The notes below the pieces were generated by a model, which was not told the origin of the DNA, ran no database searches, and was given only the letters and a program-made list of their open reading frames with translations. A stretch of DNA of 15,852 nt from JAHHUH01 sp045123075 (GTDB lineage: Bacteria; Bacillota; Negativicutes; Acidaminococcales; Acidaminococcaceae). The stretch spans positions 1 through 15,852 of the forward strand of contig JBGVIJ010000068.1 of the NCBI GenBank assembly GCA_045123075.1. Direction: 5' to 3'. This document shows, piece after piece, positions 1 through 5,479 of the stretch. The translations under genes were made by a program, and so were the position numbers. How positions within the stretch are numbered: position 1 is the stretch's first letter; every line of letters begins with the position of its first letter.

Positions 1-98
1 CTCCGCGTCATCGTGCTGATGGCGATTTGGGTGCAATGGACTTTGCTGATTTCGCAAAAATCCTCAAAGAAGTTGTTGATACCAAAGCTAAAAAATAA
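1..98 (+). CDS. thrS: Threonyl-tRNA synthetase, C-terminal end (partial)
   Basis: Only the last 31 codons are present, read in frame from base 3 to the TAA at 96-98. The translated tail contains RHRADGDLGAMDFADF, which matches the end of the anticodon-binding domain of ThrS; the E. coli protein has a comparable R-x-R...DLGSMD stretch followed by an amphipathic helix. ThrS charges tRNA-Thr with threonine in the cytoplasm. Upstream position relative to infC-rpmI-rplT is the classic gene order in many bacteria and supports the call. The catalytic core lies outside the window, so the assignment rests on this short tail plus context. A terminator follows 20 bases after the stop. Confidence 0.75.
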   Translation, partial: PRHRADGDLGAMDFADFAKILKEVVDTKAKK

Positions 99-117
99 TA
101 AGTTTGTGATTTTACAT

Positions 118-148
118 AGAGCTGTCAGAAATGGCAGCTCTTTTTTTA
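118..148 (+). terminator. Intrinsic terminator after thrS
   Basis: AGAGCTG (118-124) pairs with CAGCTCT (135-141). The stem extends inward through a T-G, a C-G and an A-T pair to a GAAA tetraloop (128-131). Seven T residues follow (141-147). This separates thrS from the ferritin gene. Confidence 0.9.
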
Positions 149-246
149 TTTCAGGGGAAGCCTTTGATTTTAGATAGTTGCTTGTCGATTTTGAAAACTG
201 TTCACCAATTTTACTAACTCCTGTCGCAAATCCTACTTCTGTTCTA

Positions 247-255
247 TGCTACAAT
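247..255 (+). promoter_or_regulatory. Extended -10 promoter for ferritin gene
   Basis: TGC-TACAAT (247-255) is an extended -10 element; I see no good -35 at 16-18 bases upstream. The expected start is near 262. Just after it, AGATT (268-272) and AATCT (279-283) form a 5-bp inverted repeat that could be a small operator or chance. I see no convincing PerR or Fur box. Confidence 0.5.
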
Positions 256-303
256 GGGGATGTAAAGAGATTCAGAGTAATCTTAGAATAGGAGGAATAA
301 ATT

Positions 304-789
304 ATGAACAAGAAAGTTTACAAAGTATTTAATGAACAAGTACAAGCTGAGTTGTATTCTGCATATATGTATCTAGCAATGAGTGTGCATCTTGAGGATG
401 AAAACTTCAAGGGAATGGCACATTGGATGCGTCTGCAATACGAAGAAGAACGTGAACACGCTTTCCGTTTGATGAAATTTATGCAAGAACGTGGTGTTAA
501 ACCGGAGCTTCTCCAAATTGACGCACCGCCTGTAGAATATGGAACTCCCTTGGAAGTTTTCACTAAAGCTTTGGAACACGAACAATACGTAACTAGTCGC
601 ATTCATTCTATGTATGAAGTTGCGATGAAAGAAAAAGACTACGCAGCTATGACTCACTTGCACTGGTTCATTGATGAACAAGTTGAAGAAGAAGACCAAA
701 CTAGAGAAATCGTTGACAAATTAACTATGGTTGGCGATAATATGAATGGTCTGTTTGTAATTGATGGTCAACTTGGTGCAAGAAAATAA
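304..789 (+). CDS. ftnA: Bacterial non-heme ferritin
   Basis: Iron-storage protein that oxidises Fe(II) at a di-iron ferroxidase centre and stores ferric mineral in a 24-subunit cytoplasmic shell. The 161-aa length is typical of FtnA-type ferritins. The ferroxidase ligands are visible in order: E16 (in QAELYSAY), E49 and H52 (in EEEREHA), E93 (in EHEQ), and E125, Q126, E128, E129 (in DEQVEEED), parallel to E. coli FtnA E17, E50, H53, E94, Q127, E129 and E130. No heme-binding methionine typical of bacterioferritin is evident. GGAGG at 291-295 sits 8 bases from ATG 304. It is an independent gene placed between thrS and infC, with no terminator of its own before the infC promoter at 793. Confident call; the exact subtype (FtnA versus Ftn) is less sure. 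Confidence 0.95.
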   Translation: MNKKVYKVFNEQVQAELYSAYMYLAMSVHLEDENFKGMAHWMRLQYEEEREHAFRLMKFMQERGVKPELLQIDAPPVEYGTPLEVFTKALEHEQYVTSRIHSMYEVAMKEKDYAAMTHLHWFIDEQVEEEDQTREIVDKLTMVGDNMNGLFVIDGQLGARK

Positions 790-792
790 TTG

Positions 793-821
793 TTGACACT
801 AACTGAACATTGTGGTATCAT
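793..821 (+). promoter_or_regulatory. Promoter of the infC-rpmI-rplT operon
   Basis: Consensus -35 TTGACA (793-798), a 17-base spacer and -10 TATCAT (816-821) preceded by TGG (extended -10). The promoter begins three bases after the ferritin stop. Transcription is expected to start near 827-828, giving a leader of about 140 bases before infC. Confidence 0.85.
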
Positions 822-826
822 ATTCC

Positions 827-960
827 AGTAAACAAAGCAGAAGCCACTCGCTTCTCACCTTGCGGTCATTACTCGACAGGGTTGGATATGAATTTTTCGC
901 GGGTGGATTTTAATCTGCCCGCTTTTTATTTTAGTTGCGTTCTAAAGGACGTGGAGGTGA
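827..960 (+). promoter_or_regulatory. infC operon leader, L20-leader-type attenuator
   Basis: The untranslated leader has mutually exclusive structures. One hairpin pairs AGAAGC (839-844) with GCTTCT (850-855). A terminator occupies 899-932. The segment CCACTCGC (844-851) can instead pair over eight positions (one G-T) with GCGGGTGG (899-906), the 5' arm of that terminator, so it would act as an antiterminator. In Bacillota, infC leaders are known to be controlled by ribosomal protein L20, encoded by the last gene of this operon, through premature termination (Rfam L20_leader). Family membership is inferred from position and architecture, not from a covariance-model hit. Confidence 0.75.
899..932 (+). 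terminator. Attenuator terminator in infC leader
   Basis: A 10-bp stem (899-908 with 913-922, including two G-T pairs) closes a TTTA loop and is followed by TTTTTATTTT. It lies 21 bases before the infC Shine-Dalgarno. It also appears to be the only terminator available to ferritin transcripts. Confidence 0.85.
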
Positions 961-966
961 ATTGTC

Positions 967-1497
967 ATAGGCAAAGAAGACTTGCGTATCAATGAAGAGA
1001 TTCGTGCACGCGAAGTACGTGTTATTGTAGATGGTGTAGACGGTAAAGCAGAACAACTCGGTGTTATGTCCAGTCGTGATGCTCTTAAACTGGCTAGCGA
1101 ACGTCATCTGGATTTAGTAGAAATTTCTCCTAACGCGAAGCCGCCTGTATGTAAAATTTTGGATTACGGGAAGTATCGTTACGAACAACAAAAACGTGAA
1201 AAAGAAGCCCGTAAGAAACAAAAAACCTTTGATATCAAAGAAGTAAAACTTCGTCCTGGTATCGAAGAACATGACTTCAACGTAAAATTCAAGAATGCAG
1301 TTCGCTTCTTGGAAGACGGTGACAAAGTTAAAGTTACCATTATGTTCCGTGGTCGTGAACTTTCCCATCCTGAACTCGGTGAAGTGCTGCTGAATAAAAT
1401 GGCTGAGCAGCTTAAAGACATGGCTATCGTAGAACGAGTGCCGAAATTAGAAGGCAAAAACATGATTATGATTGTTGCGCCGAAACCCAGCAAATAG
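967..1497 (+). CDS. infC: Translation initiation factor IF-3, non-AUG start
   Basis: IF-3 binds the 30S subunit, discriminates the initiator tRNA and start codon, and prevents premature 50S joining. The N-terminal domain includes RINEEIRAREVR, followed by a lysine-rich linker (about residues 75-90) and a C-terminal domain ending in KNMIMIVAPK. There is no ATG or GTG start. The in-frame TGA at 958-960 lies inside the Shine-Dalgarno GGAGGTGA (953-960), so the start must be downstream of it. ATA 967 is 9 bases from GGAGG and gives GKEDLRINEE, the usual IF-3 N-terminal length (176 aa). ATT 961 would be only 3 bases from GGAGG, and TTG 982 is 24 bases away. E. coli and B. subtilis infC use AUU, which lets IF-3 repress its own synthesis; the same logic would apply to AUA. 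Gene identity is certain; the start codon is inferred. Confidence 0.93.
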   Translation: MGKEDLRINEEIRAREVRVIVDGVDGKAEQLGVMSSRDALKLASERHLDLVEISPNAKPPVCKILDYGKYRYEQQKREKEARKKQKTFDIKEVKLRPGIEEHDFNVKFKNAVRFLEDGDKVKVTIMFRGRELSHPELGEVLLNKMAEQLKDMAIVERVPKLEGKNMIMIVAPKPSK

Positions 1498-1511
1498 AGG
1501 AGGACATTACA

Positions 1512-1709
1512 ATGCCGAAAATGAAAACTCGCAGAGCTGCTGCGAAACGCTTCAAAAAAACTGCTTCTGGTGAATTTAAACATTTTAAAAACTTCAAGAG
1601 CCACATTCTCGAAAAGAAATCTCCCGCTCGTAAACGTAGCCTGCGTAAAGCTGCTTTAGTACATAAAGCTGACCATGAACACGTAGTAAAAATGCTGCCC
1701 TACGCATAA
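1512..1709 (+). CDS. rpmI: 50S ribosomal protein L35
   Basis: 65-aa, very basic protein of the large ribosomal subunit. It begins MPKMKTRRAAAKRFKKT and ends KMLPYA, both characteristic of L35, with the family's usual length. The Shine-Dalgarno AGAGGAGGA overlaps the infC stop region, and ATG 1512 follows 14 bases after that stop, so translation is probably linked to infC. It is the middle gene of infC-rpmI-rplT, and its supply should follow the L20-controlled attenuation in the leader. No abnormal features. Confidence 0.98.
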   Translation: MPKMKTRRAAAKRFKKTASGEFKHFKNFKSHILEKKSPARKRSLRKAALVHKADHEHVVKMLPYA

Positions 1710-1736
1710 GCAAGAGATTAAAGGAGGATACTAACA

Positions 1737-2090
1737 ATGGCAAGAATTAAAGTTGGCGTTACCGCACATCGCCGTCATAAACACATTCTGAAATTAGCTA
1801 AAGGCTATCGTGGTGCTAAATCCAAACAATTCAAAAAAGCTAACGAAACCGTTATGAAAGCATTGTCCTATGCACGTCGTGACCGTCGCGTTAAAAAACG
1901 TGAATTCCGTCGTCTCTGGATCGCTCGTATCAACGCTGCAACCCGTGCTAACGGCATGAGCTACAGCCGTTTCATCAACGGTTTGGCTAAAGCTGGTATC
2001 GAAATGAACCGCAAAGTTTTGGCTGACATGGCTATCTATGATGCAGCAACCTTTGCAAAACTCGTAGAAGCTGCTAAAGCTGCTCTCTAA
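1737..2090 (+). CDS. rplT: 50S ribosomal protein L20
   Basis: 117-aa 23S rRNA-binding protein needed early in 50S assembly. The sequence is classic L20: a basic N-terminal extension (MARIKVGVTAHRRHKHIL, KGYRGAKSKQFKKA) that threads into rRNA, followed by a helical C-terminal domain (RLWIARINAATRANGMSYS, INGLAKAGIEMNRK). AAGGAGG lies 8 bases before the ATG. In Bacillota and in E. coli, L20 is the autogenous repressor of this operon, acting on a leader structure that mimics its rRNA site; here that leader would be 827-960. It is the last gene of the operon and is followed by a strong terminator. Confidence 0.98.
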   Translation: MARIKVGVTAHRRHKHILKLAKGYRGAKSKQFKKANETVMKALSYARRDRRVKKREFRRLWIARINAATRANGMSYSRFINGLAKAGIEMNRKVLADMAIYDAATFAKLVEAAKAAL

Positions 2091-2100
2091 TTTCTAAATT

Positions 2101-2135
2101 AAAAGCTCACTCGTAAGAGTGAGCTTTTTTATTTT
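2101..2135 (+). terminator. Intrinsic terminator after rplT
   Basis: A perfect 12-bp stem (AAAAGCTCACTC 2101-2112 with GAGTGAGCTTTT 2117-2128), a GTAA loop and a T-run ending at 2130. It closes the infC operon. Confidence 0.95.
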
Positions 2136-2160
2136 CAAAGCTTATATAAAATGTTATAAT
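2132..2160 (+). promoter_or_regulatory. Promoter of trmK-Nif3-yhaM group
   Basis: -35 TTTTCA (2132-2137), a 17-base spacer, and -10 TATAAT (2155-2160) preceded by TGT, i.e. a perfect extended -10. It directly abuts the rplT terminator and lies 34 bases before the trmK start. Confidence 0.7.
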
Positions 2161-2194
2161 ATATTGTTAAAATTTGTGAATTTACGGAGGCACT

Positions 2195-2893
2195 ATGAAC
2201 ATCGGAGATAGATTAGAAGCAATTGGTAAACTGGTTCCTGTTGGTTGTACTTTTGCAGATATTGGTACAGACCACGCATATTTGCCTGTGTGGCTTTTGG
2301 AGCAGGGCAAGATTTCTTCTGCTATCGCAGGTGACATTGCAGAAGGGCCTTGTCTTGCCGCTCGCAATACTGTTTCTATGTACGGTATGAAGGGAAAGGT
2401 GGAAGTGCGTTTAGGCAGTGGGTTAAAGGTACTTAAAACTGGCGAAGCAGAATGTATCGCCATTGCAGGTATGGGCGCCTCTACTATGATAGAAATTTTT
2501 GAAGCAGATATGCCTTTGGCGGTGGAAGCAAAACGTTTAGTGCTGCAACCCATGGCAGGAGCAGCTTCTTTACGTAAATGGCTTGCTCAAAATGGTTGGA
2601 ACATCGTTGCAGAAGATTTAATTGAAGACGGGCGCCACTTGTATGAAATTATTGCTGTTGAACGTGGTGAAAGCAAAAATTATTCTGATGCTGCTTGGGA
2701 GATTGGCCCGCAGCTTATTGAAGCGAAACATCCTTTGTTGGCAAAACAATTTTCTAAACAAATTAGTGGTTATAAAAAATTACTTGCTAATATGGGCAAG
2801 AGTGAACAAGCAAAAGCAAGTGAAAAGTATCTTGCTTGGGAAAAATTAGTGCAAGAATTGGAGGCGTTGGCAGATGCTTGCAACTGTAAATGA
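2195..2893 (+). CDS. trmK: tRNA (adenine-22-N1)-methyltransferase TrmK
   Basis: Uses S-adenosylmethionine to methylate N1 of A22 in the D-loop of certain tRNAs. The 232-aa protein has a class I methyltransferase fold: motif I ADIGTDHAYLP at residues 21-31, an acidic residue after the second strand (AGDI, D47), and AGMGAST at 91-97 corresponding to the family's catalytic loop region. The C-terminal third (about 170-230) is helical and charged, as in B. subtilis TrmK (formerly YqfN). Start ATG 2195 has ACGGAGG four bases upstream. The next gene starts inside its last codons (20-base overlap), the same trmK-Nif3 pairing found as yqfN-yqfO in B. subtilis. Assigned from motifs and context. Confidence 0.9.
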   Translation: MNIGDRLEAIGKLVPVGCTFADIGTDHAYLPVWLLEQGKISSAIAGDIAEGPCLAARNTVSMYGMKGKVEVRLGSGLKVLKTGEAECIAIAGMGASTMIEIFEADMPLAVEAKRLVLQPMAGAASLRKWLAQNGWNIVAEDLIEDGRHLYEIIAVERGESKNYSDAAWEIGPQLIEAKHPLLAKQFSKQISGYKKLLANMGKSEQAKASEKYLAWEKLVQELEALADACNCK

Positions 2894-3653
2894 TTTAGTA
2901 GAACTGTTGGAAGAATTAATGCCTTCCAATTTAGCAGAAGACTGGGATAATGTGGGCTTAATGCTTGGTCGCAAGGGTAAGATTGTTAAGAAGATTTTAC
3001 TGGCTCTTGATTTAAGTAAAGAGGTTGTGGAACAAGCAGTTGCCCAAAAAATAGATTTGATTATTACTCACCATCCTGCCATCTTCAAAAAGCTGAAGCG
3101 TGTTGTTGATAATGATTGGCAACAGGATTTGCTCTTAACTTTGGCAGAAAACGGTATTGCTGTTTACAGTGCTCATACCAATCTTGATTGCGTAAGTACC
3201 GGTGTCAACGATGTGCTTGCAAAGTTTTTGAAATTGGAAAACACTGAAGTCTTGGATGATAGTAATGGCTTAGGACGTATTGGTGTAGTAGAAGAAACTT
3301 CTTTGATGGAATATGCGCAAGTGGTGAAAACTGCACTGAAAGCTGATTACGTAGTAGTTGGTGACGCGGGTAGAAAAGTGTATAAAGTTGCAGTTTGTGG
3401 CGGCGCTGGCAGTGACTTGATTGACCTTGCTCTTGCCAAAGGCGCAGATACTTTGGTAACTGGTGATGTGAAGTACCACAGTGCTCAACAAGCAGTGTTC
3501 AGCGGTTTGAACATTATTGATGCAGGTCATCAACCGACAGAACTGCCTGTACTGGAAAAACTGGCAGACCGTTTGTCCTTACGTTTTATAGAACGTGATA
3601 TGGATGTAGTTGTGAACGTGGCAAGGGAAACTTTGATTTTACGTCACGTTTAA
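2874..3653 (+). CDS. Nif3-like dinuclear metal-centre hexameric protein (DUF34)
   Basis: Conserved cytoplasmic protein of the Nif3/YbgI/YqfO family, which forms ring-shaped hexamers with a two-metal site. Its biochemical role is still debated, and the common label 'GTP cyclohydrolase I type 2' is not well founded. The metal ligands are all visible: H66 and H67 (THHPAIF), D105 (AHTNLDCV), H219 and E223 (AGHQPTE). Their spacing matches E. coli YbgI H63, H64, D101, H215, E219. At 259 aa it is the short form without the PII-like insertion that lengthens B. subtilis YqfO to about 370 aa. TTGGAGG lies just before ATG 2874, inside trmK, so the two genes are translationally coupled. The family is certain; the function is not. 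Confidence 0.93.
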   Translation: MLATVNDLVELLEELMPSNLAEDWDNVGLMLGRKGKIVKKILLALDLSKEVVEQAVAQKIDLIITHHPAIFKKLKRVVDNDWQQDLLLTLAENGIAVYSAHTNLDCVSTGVNDVLAKFLKLENTEVLDDSNGLGRIGVVEETSLMEYAQVVKTALKADYVVVGDAGRKVYKVAVCGGAGSDLIDLALAKGADTLVTGDVKYHSAQQAVFSGLNIIDAGHQPTELPVLEKLADRLSLRFIERDMDVVVNVARETLILRHV

Positions 3654-3670
3654 GAGAAGCAGGTGAAAAT

Positions 3671-4594
3671 ATGATTAAAGATTTTAAAGCAGGTGCCAAA
3701 ATTATTCAGCCTGCGCTCGTAAGAGTACAAAAGATTGGTAATTCTTCCAATGGTGGCGTTTTTGCTCGTGGTTTGTTGGAAGATAACAGCGGTAGAATTC
3801 CTTTTATCTGCTTTGAAGCAGGCTTGGTAGATAAACTGCGCCAATTGGAAGGTGCTGAAGCCTTCATGATTAGTGGTGCTGTGGATATTAATAAATTCTC
3901 CAATGATATGGCATTGCAAGTTGTAGTGCAAAAATTTGATAACCTTTTGCCTGAAGACGACATTACTAATTTGTTGCCCAAAGGTAATTTTAATGAGCAA
4001 GAATATATTACCCGCTTGCAAAATTTGATTAAGACTGTGCGTAACCCTGGTTTGCGCGCTCTCTTGGAAACTATTTTCAGCGGTAATCTTTACGATAAAT
4101 TTATTATGAATCCTGCAGGTATGCGCATGCACCACGCTTATATTGGCGGTTTGTTGCAGCACTCCGTAGATGTTGCCGGTATTGCTATTGCTTTGGCAGA
4201 ACAAATCGGTAATGTAGATAAAGATTTGATAGTAGCAGGTGCGCTTTTACACGATATTGGTAAGCTGCGCGAAATTTCTTCTCAAATTGGTTTCCCTTAT
4301 ACCAATGAAGGACGTTTGCTTGGTCATATCGCTATGTCCATCATCATCGTGCAGGAGGCCGCTGCTAAATTGAAGTTGCCTTCTGCTCGCTTAGAACAAT
4401 TACAACACATTCTTTTGTCCCATCACGGTGATAATGAAAAAGGTTCCCCTGTGGAATGTGCAACTAAGGAAGCTTTCATCGTTCATTATGCTGATGAAAT
4501 TAATGCTATTATGAATCAGTTTGATACTTACGATGATAAGAACCCCTGGGAATATAACAAGATGATGCAACGTTATTTATTGCACGATAAATAA
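3671..4594 (+). CDS. yhaM: YhaM-type 3'-5' exoribonuclease (OB-fold plus HD domain)
   Basis: Likely processive 3'-5' exonuclease acting on RNA (and single-stranded DNA) in mRNA turnover, as known for YhaM of Bacillota. Residues about 12-95 form an OB-fold-like nucleic-acid-binding domain (GGVFARGLLEDNSGRIPF). Residues about 150-295 form an HD domain: H164 in GLLQHS, H194-D195 in ALLHDIGK, H219 in LLGHIA, H251-H252 in LSHHGDNE, and D275 in HYADEINA. The 307-aa length is close to B. subtilis YhaM (about 314). A weak Shine-Dalgarno (AGCAGGTGA) precedes ATG 3671, 17 bases after the Nif3-gene stop, so it is probably cotranscribed with trmK and Nif3. No T-rich terminator follows. A different HD-type hydrolase activity is possible but less likely, given the OB plus HD arrangement. 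Confidence 0.9.
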   Translation: MIKDFKAGAKIIQPALVRVQKIGNSSNGGVFARGLLEDNSGRIPFICFEAGLVDKLRQLEGAEAFMISGAVDINKFSNDMALQVVVQKFDNLLPEDDITNLLPKGNFNEQEYITRLQNLIKTVRNPGLRALLETIFSGNLYDKFIMNPAGMRMHHAYIGGLLQHSVDVAGIAIALAEQIGNVDKDLIVAGALLHDIGKLREISSQIGFPYTNEGRLLGHIAMSIIIVQEAAAKLKLPSARLEQLQHILLSHHGDNEKGSPVECATKEAFIVHYADEINAIMNQFDTYDDKNPWEYNKMMQRYLLHDK

Positions 4595-4608
4595 TAAACT
4601 TGCAGTGA

Positions 4609-4712
4609 GTTCACAAAGAACTGTAACGAAATTTACAGTTGATGACTCGATGTCACTGGTTCTTCATAACTTTGTGGAGGAGTTCGTATAAATATGTAAA
4701 TCTTTTGTGAAC
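4609..4712. repeat. Inverted GTTCACAAA half-sites and hairpin upstream of response regulator
   Basis: GTTCACAAAGA (4609-4619) is repeated in inverted orientation as TCTTTTGTGAAC (4701-4712), one T longer. A third, shorter inverted copy CTTTGTG lies at 4670-4676. Between them is a perfect 8-bp hairpin (AACTGTAA 4619-4626 with TTACAGTT 4633-4640, loop CGAAAT) with no T-run. The 4704-4712 half-site lies 22-30 bases upstream of the -10 hexamer, where a regulator would touch polymerase. A binding site for the adjacent response regulator is a guess from position. Confidence 0.45.
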
Positions 4713-4734
4713 GACGTGCATAAAGATTAGCATG

Positions 4735-4743
4735 TGCTATAAT
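4735..4743 (+). promoter_or_regulatory. Extended -10 promoter of the two-component operon
   Basis: TGC-TATAAT (4735-4743) is a perfect extended -10. The -35 position (4715-4720) holds CGTGCA, which is poor, so activation by a bound regulator is plausible. The expected start is near 4750, 30 bases before the ATG. Confidence 0.65.
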
Positions 4744-4779
4744 AGCCTTAGTTAAAAAATAAATATCAGGGGTGATATT

Positions 4780-5478
4780 ATGAATAAACAAAAAATCTTA
4801 ATCGCTGACGATGAAGCTCAAATTCGCGAAATTTTGCGCATCTATTTCGAAAAAGAAAATTTCGAAGTAATTGAAGCTGAAGACGGCGCAGCTGCCATCT
4901 TGAAAGTGCAAGCTGAAAAACCGGATATCTTGTTGCTGGATATTATGATGCCGGTTTTGGATGGCATTGAAGTTTGCAAACAAGTTCGCAAAATGACTGA
5001 CCTGCCCATCATCATGGTGACTGCGAAGGACGAAGATGATGATCGCATTGCAGGTTTGGAAATTGGTGCGGATGATTATATTACTAAACCCTTCAACTCT
5101 CGTGAAGTAGTTGCTCGCGTAAAAGCTGTTTTGCGTCGTGCAAATACTCAAGAGAAAAAAGGCGATACTTCTCGCATTACTTATGATGGTCTTATCGTTG
5201 ATATGAATGAATATCAAGTAACCGCTTTCGGTCACAAAATGACCTTTACCACCAAAGAAATGGAGCTGTTGTGGTGCTTGGCTTCCAATCCGGGCAAAGC
5301 ATTCTCCAGAAACCAACTTTTGGAAACTATTTGGGGTTACTCTTACTACGGTGATACTCGTACCGTTGATACTCATATTAAACGTATCAGACAAAAATTG
5401 AATATTCCTTCTGACGCTAAATGGGACATCACTACCATTTGGGGTGTAGGGTATAAATTTGAGGTAAAAGAACCGTAA
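4780..5478 (+). CDS. OmpR/PhoB-family response regulator
   Basis: Transcription factor of a two-component system. The receiver domain (about residues 4-118) has the acidic pair D10/D11, the phosphoacceptor D54 in LLLDIMMP, T81 in MVTAKD and K103 in TKPF. The winged-helix DNA-binding domain (about 132-230) contains FTTKEMELLWCLASNPGKAFS, DTRTVDTHIKRIRQKL and a terminal WGVGYKFE hairpin. The 232-aa length is standard. AGGGGTGAT precedes the ATG by a few bases. The kinase gene starts one base after its stop, so the two work as a pair. It most resembles the PhoP/WalR/ResD group, but no specific orthologue can be named from sequence alone. It is the first gene of a probable five-gene unit. Confidence 0.95.
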   Translation: MNKQKILIADDEAQIREILRIYFEKENFEVIEAEDGAAAILKVQAEKPDILLLDIMMPVLDGIEVCKQVRKMTDLPIIMVTAKDEDDDRIAGLEIGADDYITKPFNSREVVARVKAVLRRANTQEKKGDTSRITYDGLIVDMNEYQVTAFGHKMTFTTKEMELLWCLASNPGKAFSRNQLLETIWGYSYYGDTRTVDTHIKRIRQKLNIPSDAKWDITTIWGVGYKFEVKEP

Positions 5479-5479
5479 G

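Noticed and set aside
810..995. A 61-codon open frame between ferritin and infC
   Set aside because: It begins with TTG inside the infC promoter, lacks a Shine-Dalgarno and runs through the attenuator; it is untranslated leader.
982..1497. TTG 982 as the infC start
   Set aside because: It is 24 bases from the Shine-Dalgarno and would remove the usual N-terminal residues; ATA 967 fits better.
4619..4640. Hairpin after yhaM as a terminator
   Set aside because: The stem is AT-rich and no T-run follows (GATGACTCG), so it does not qualify as intrinsic termination.
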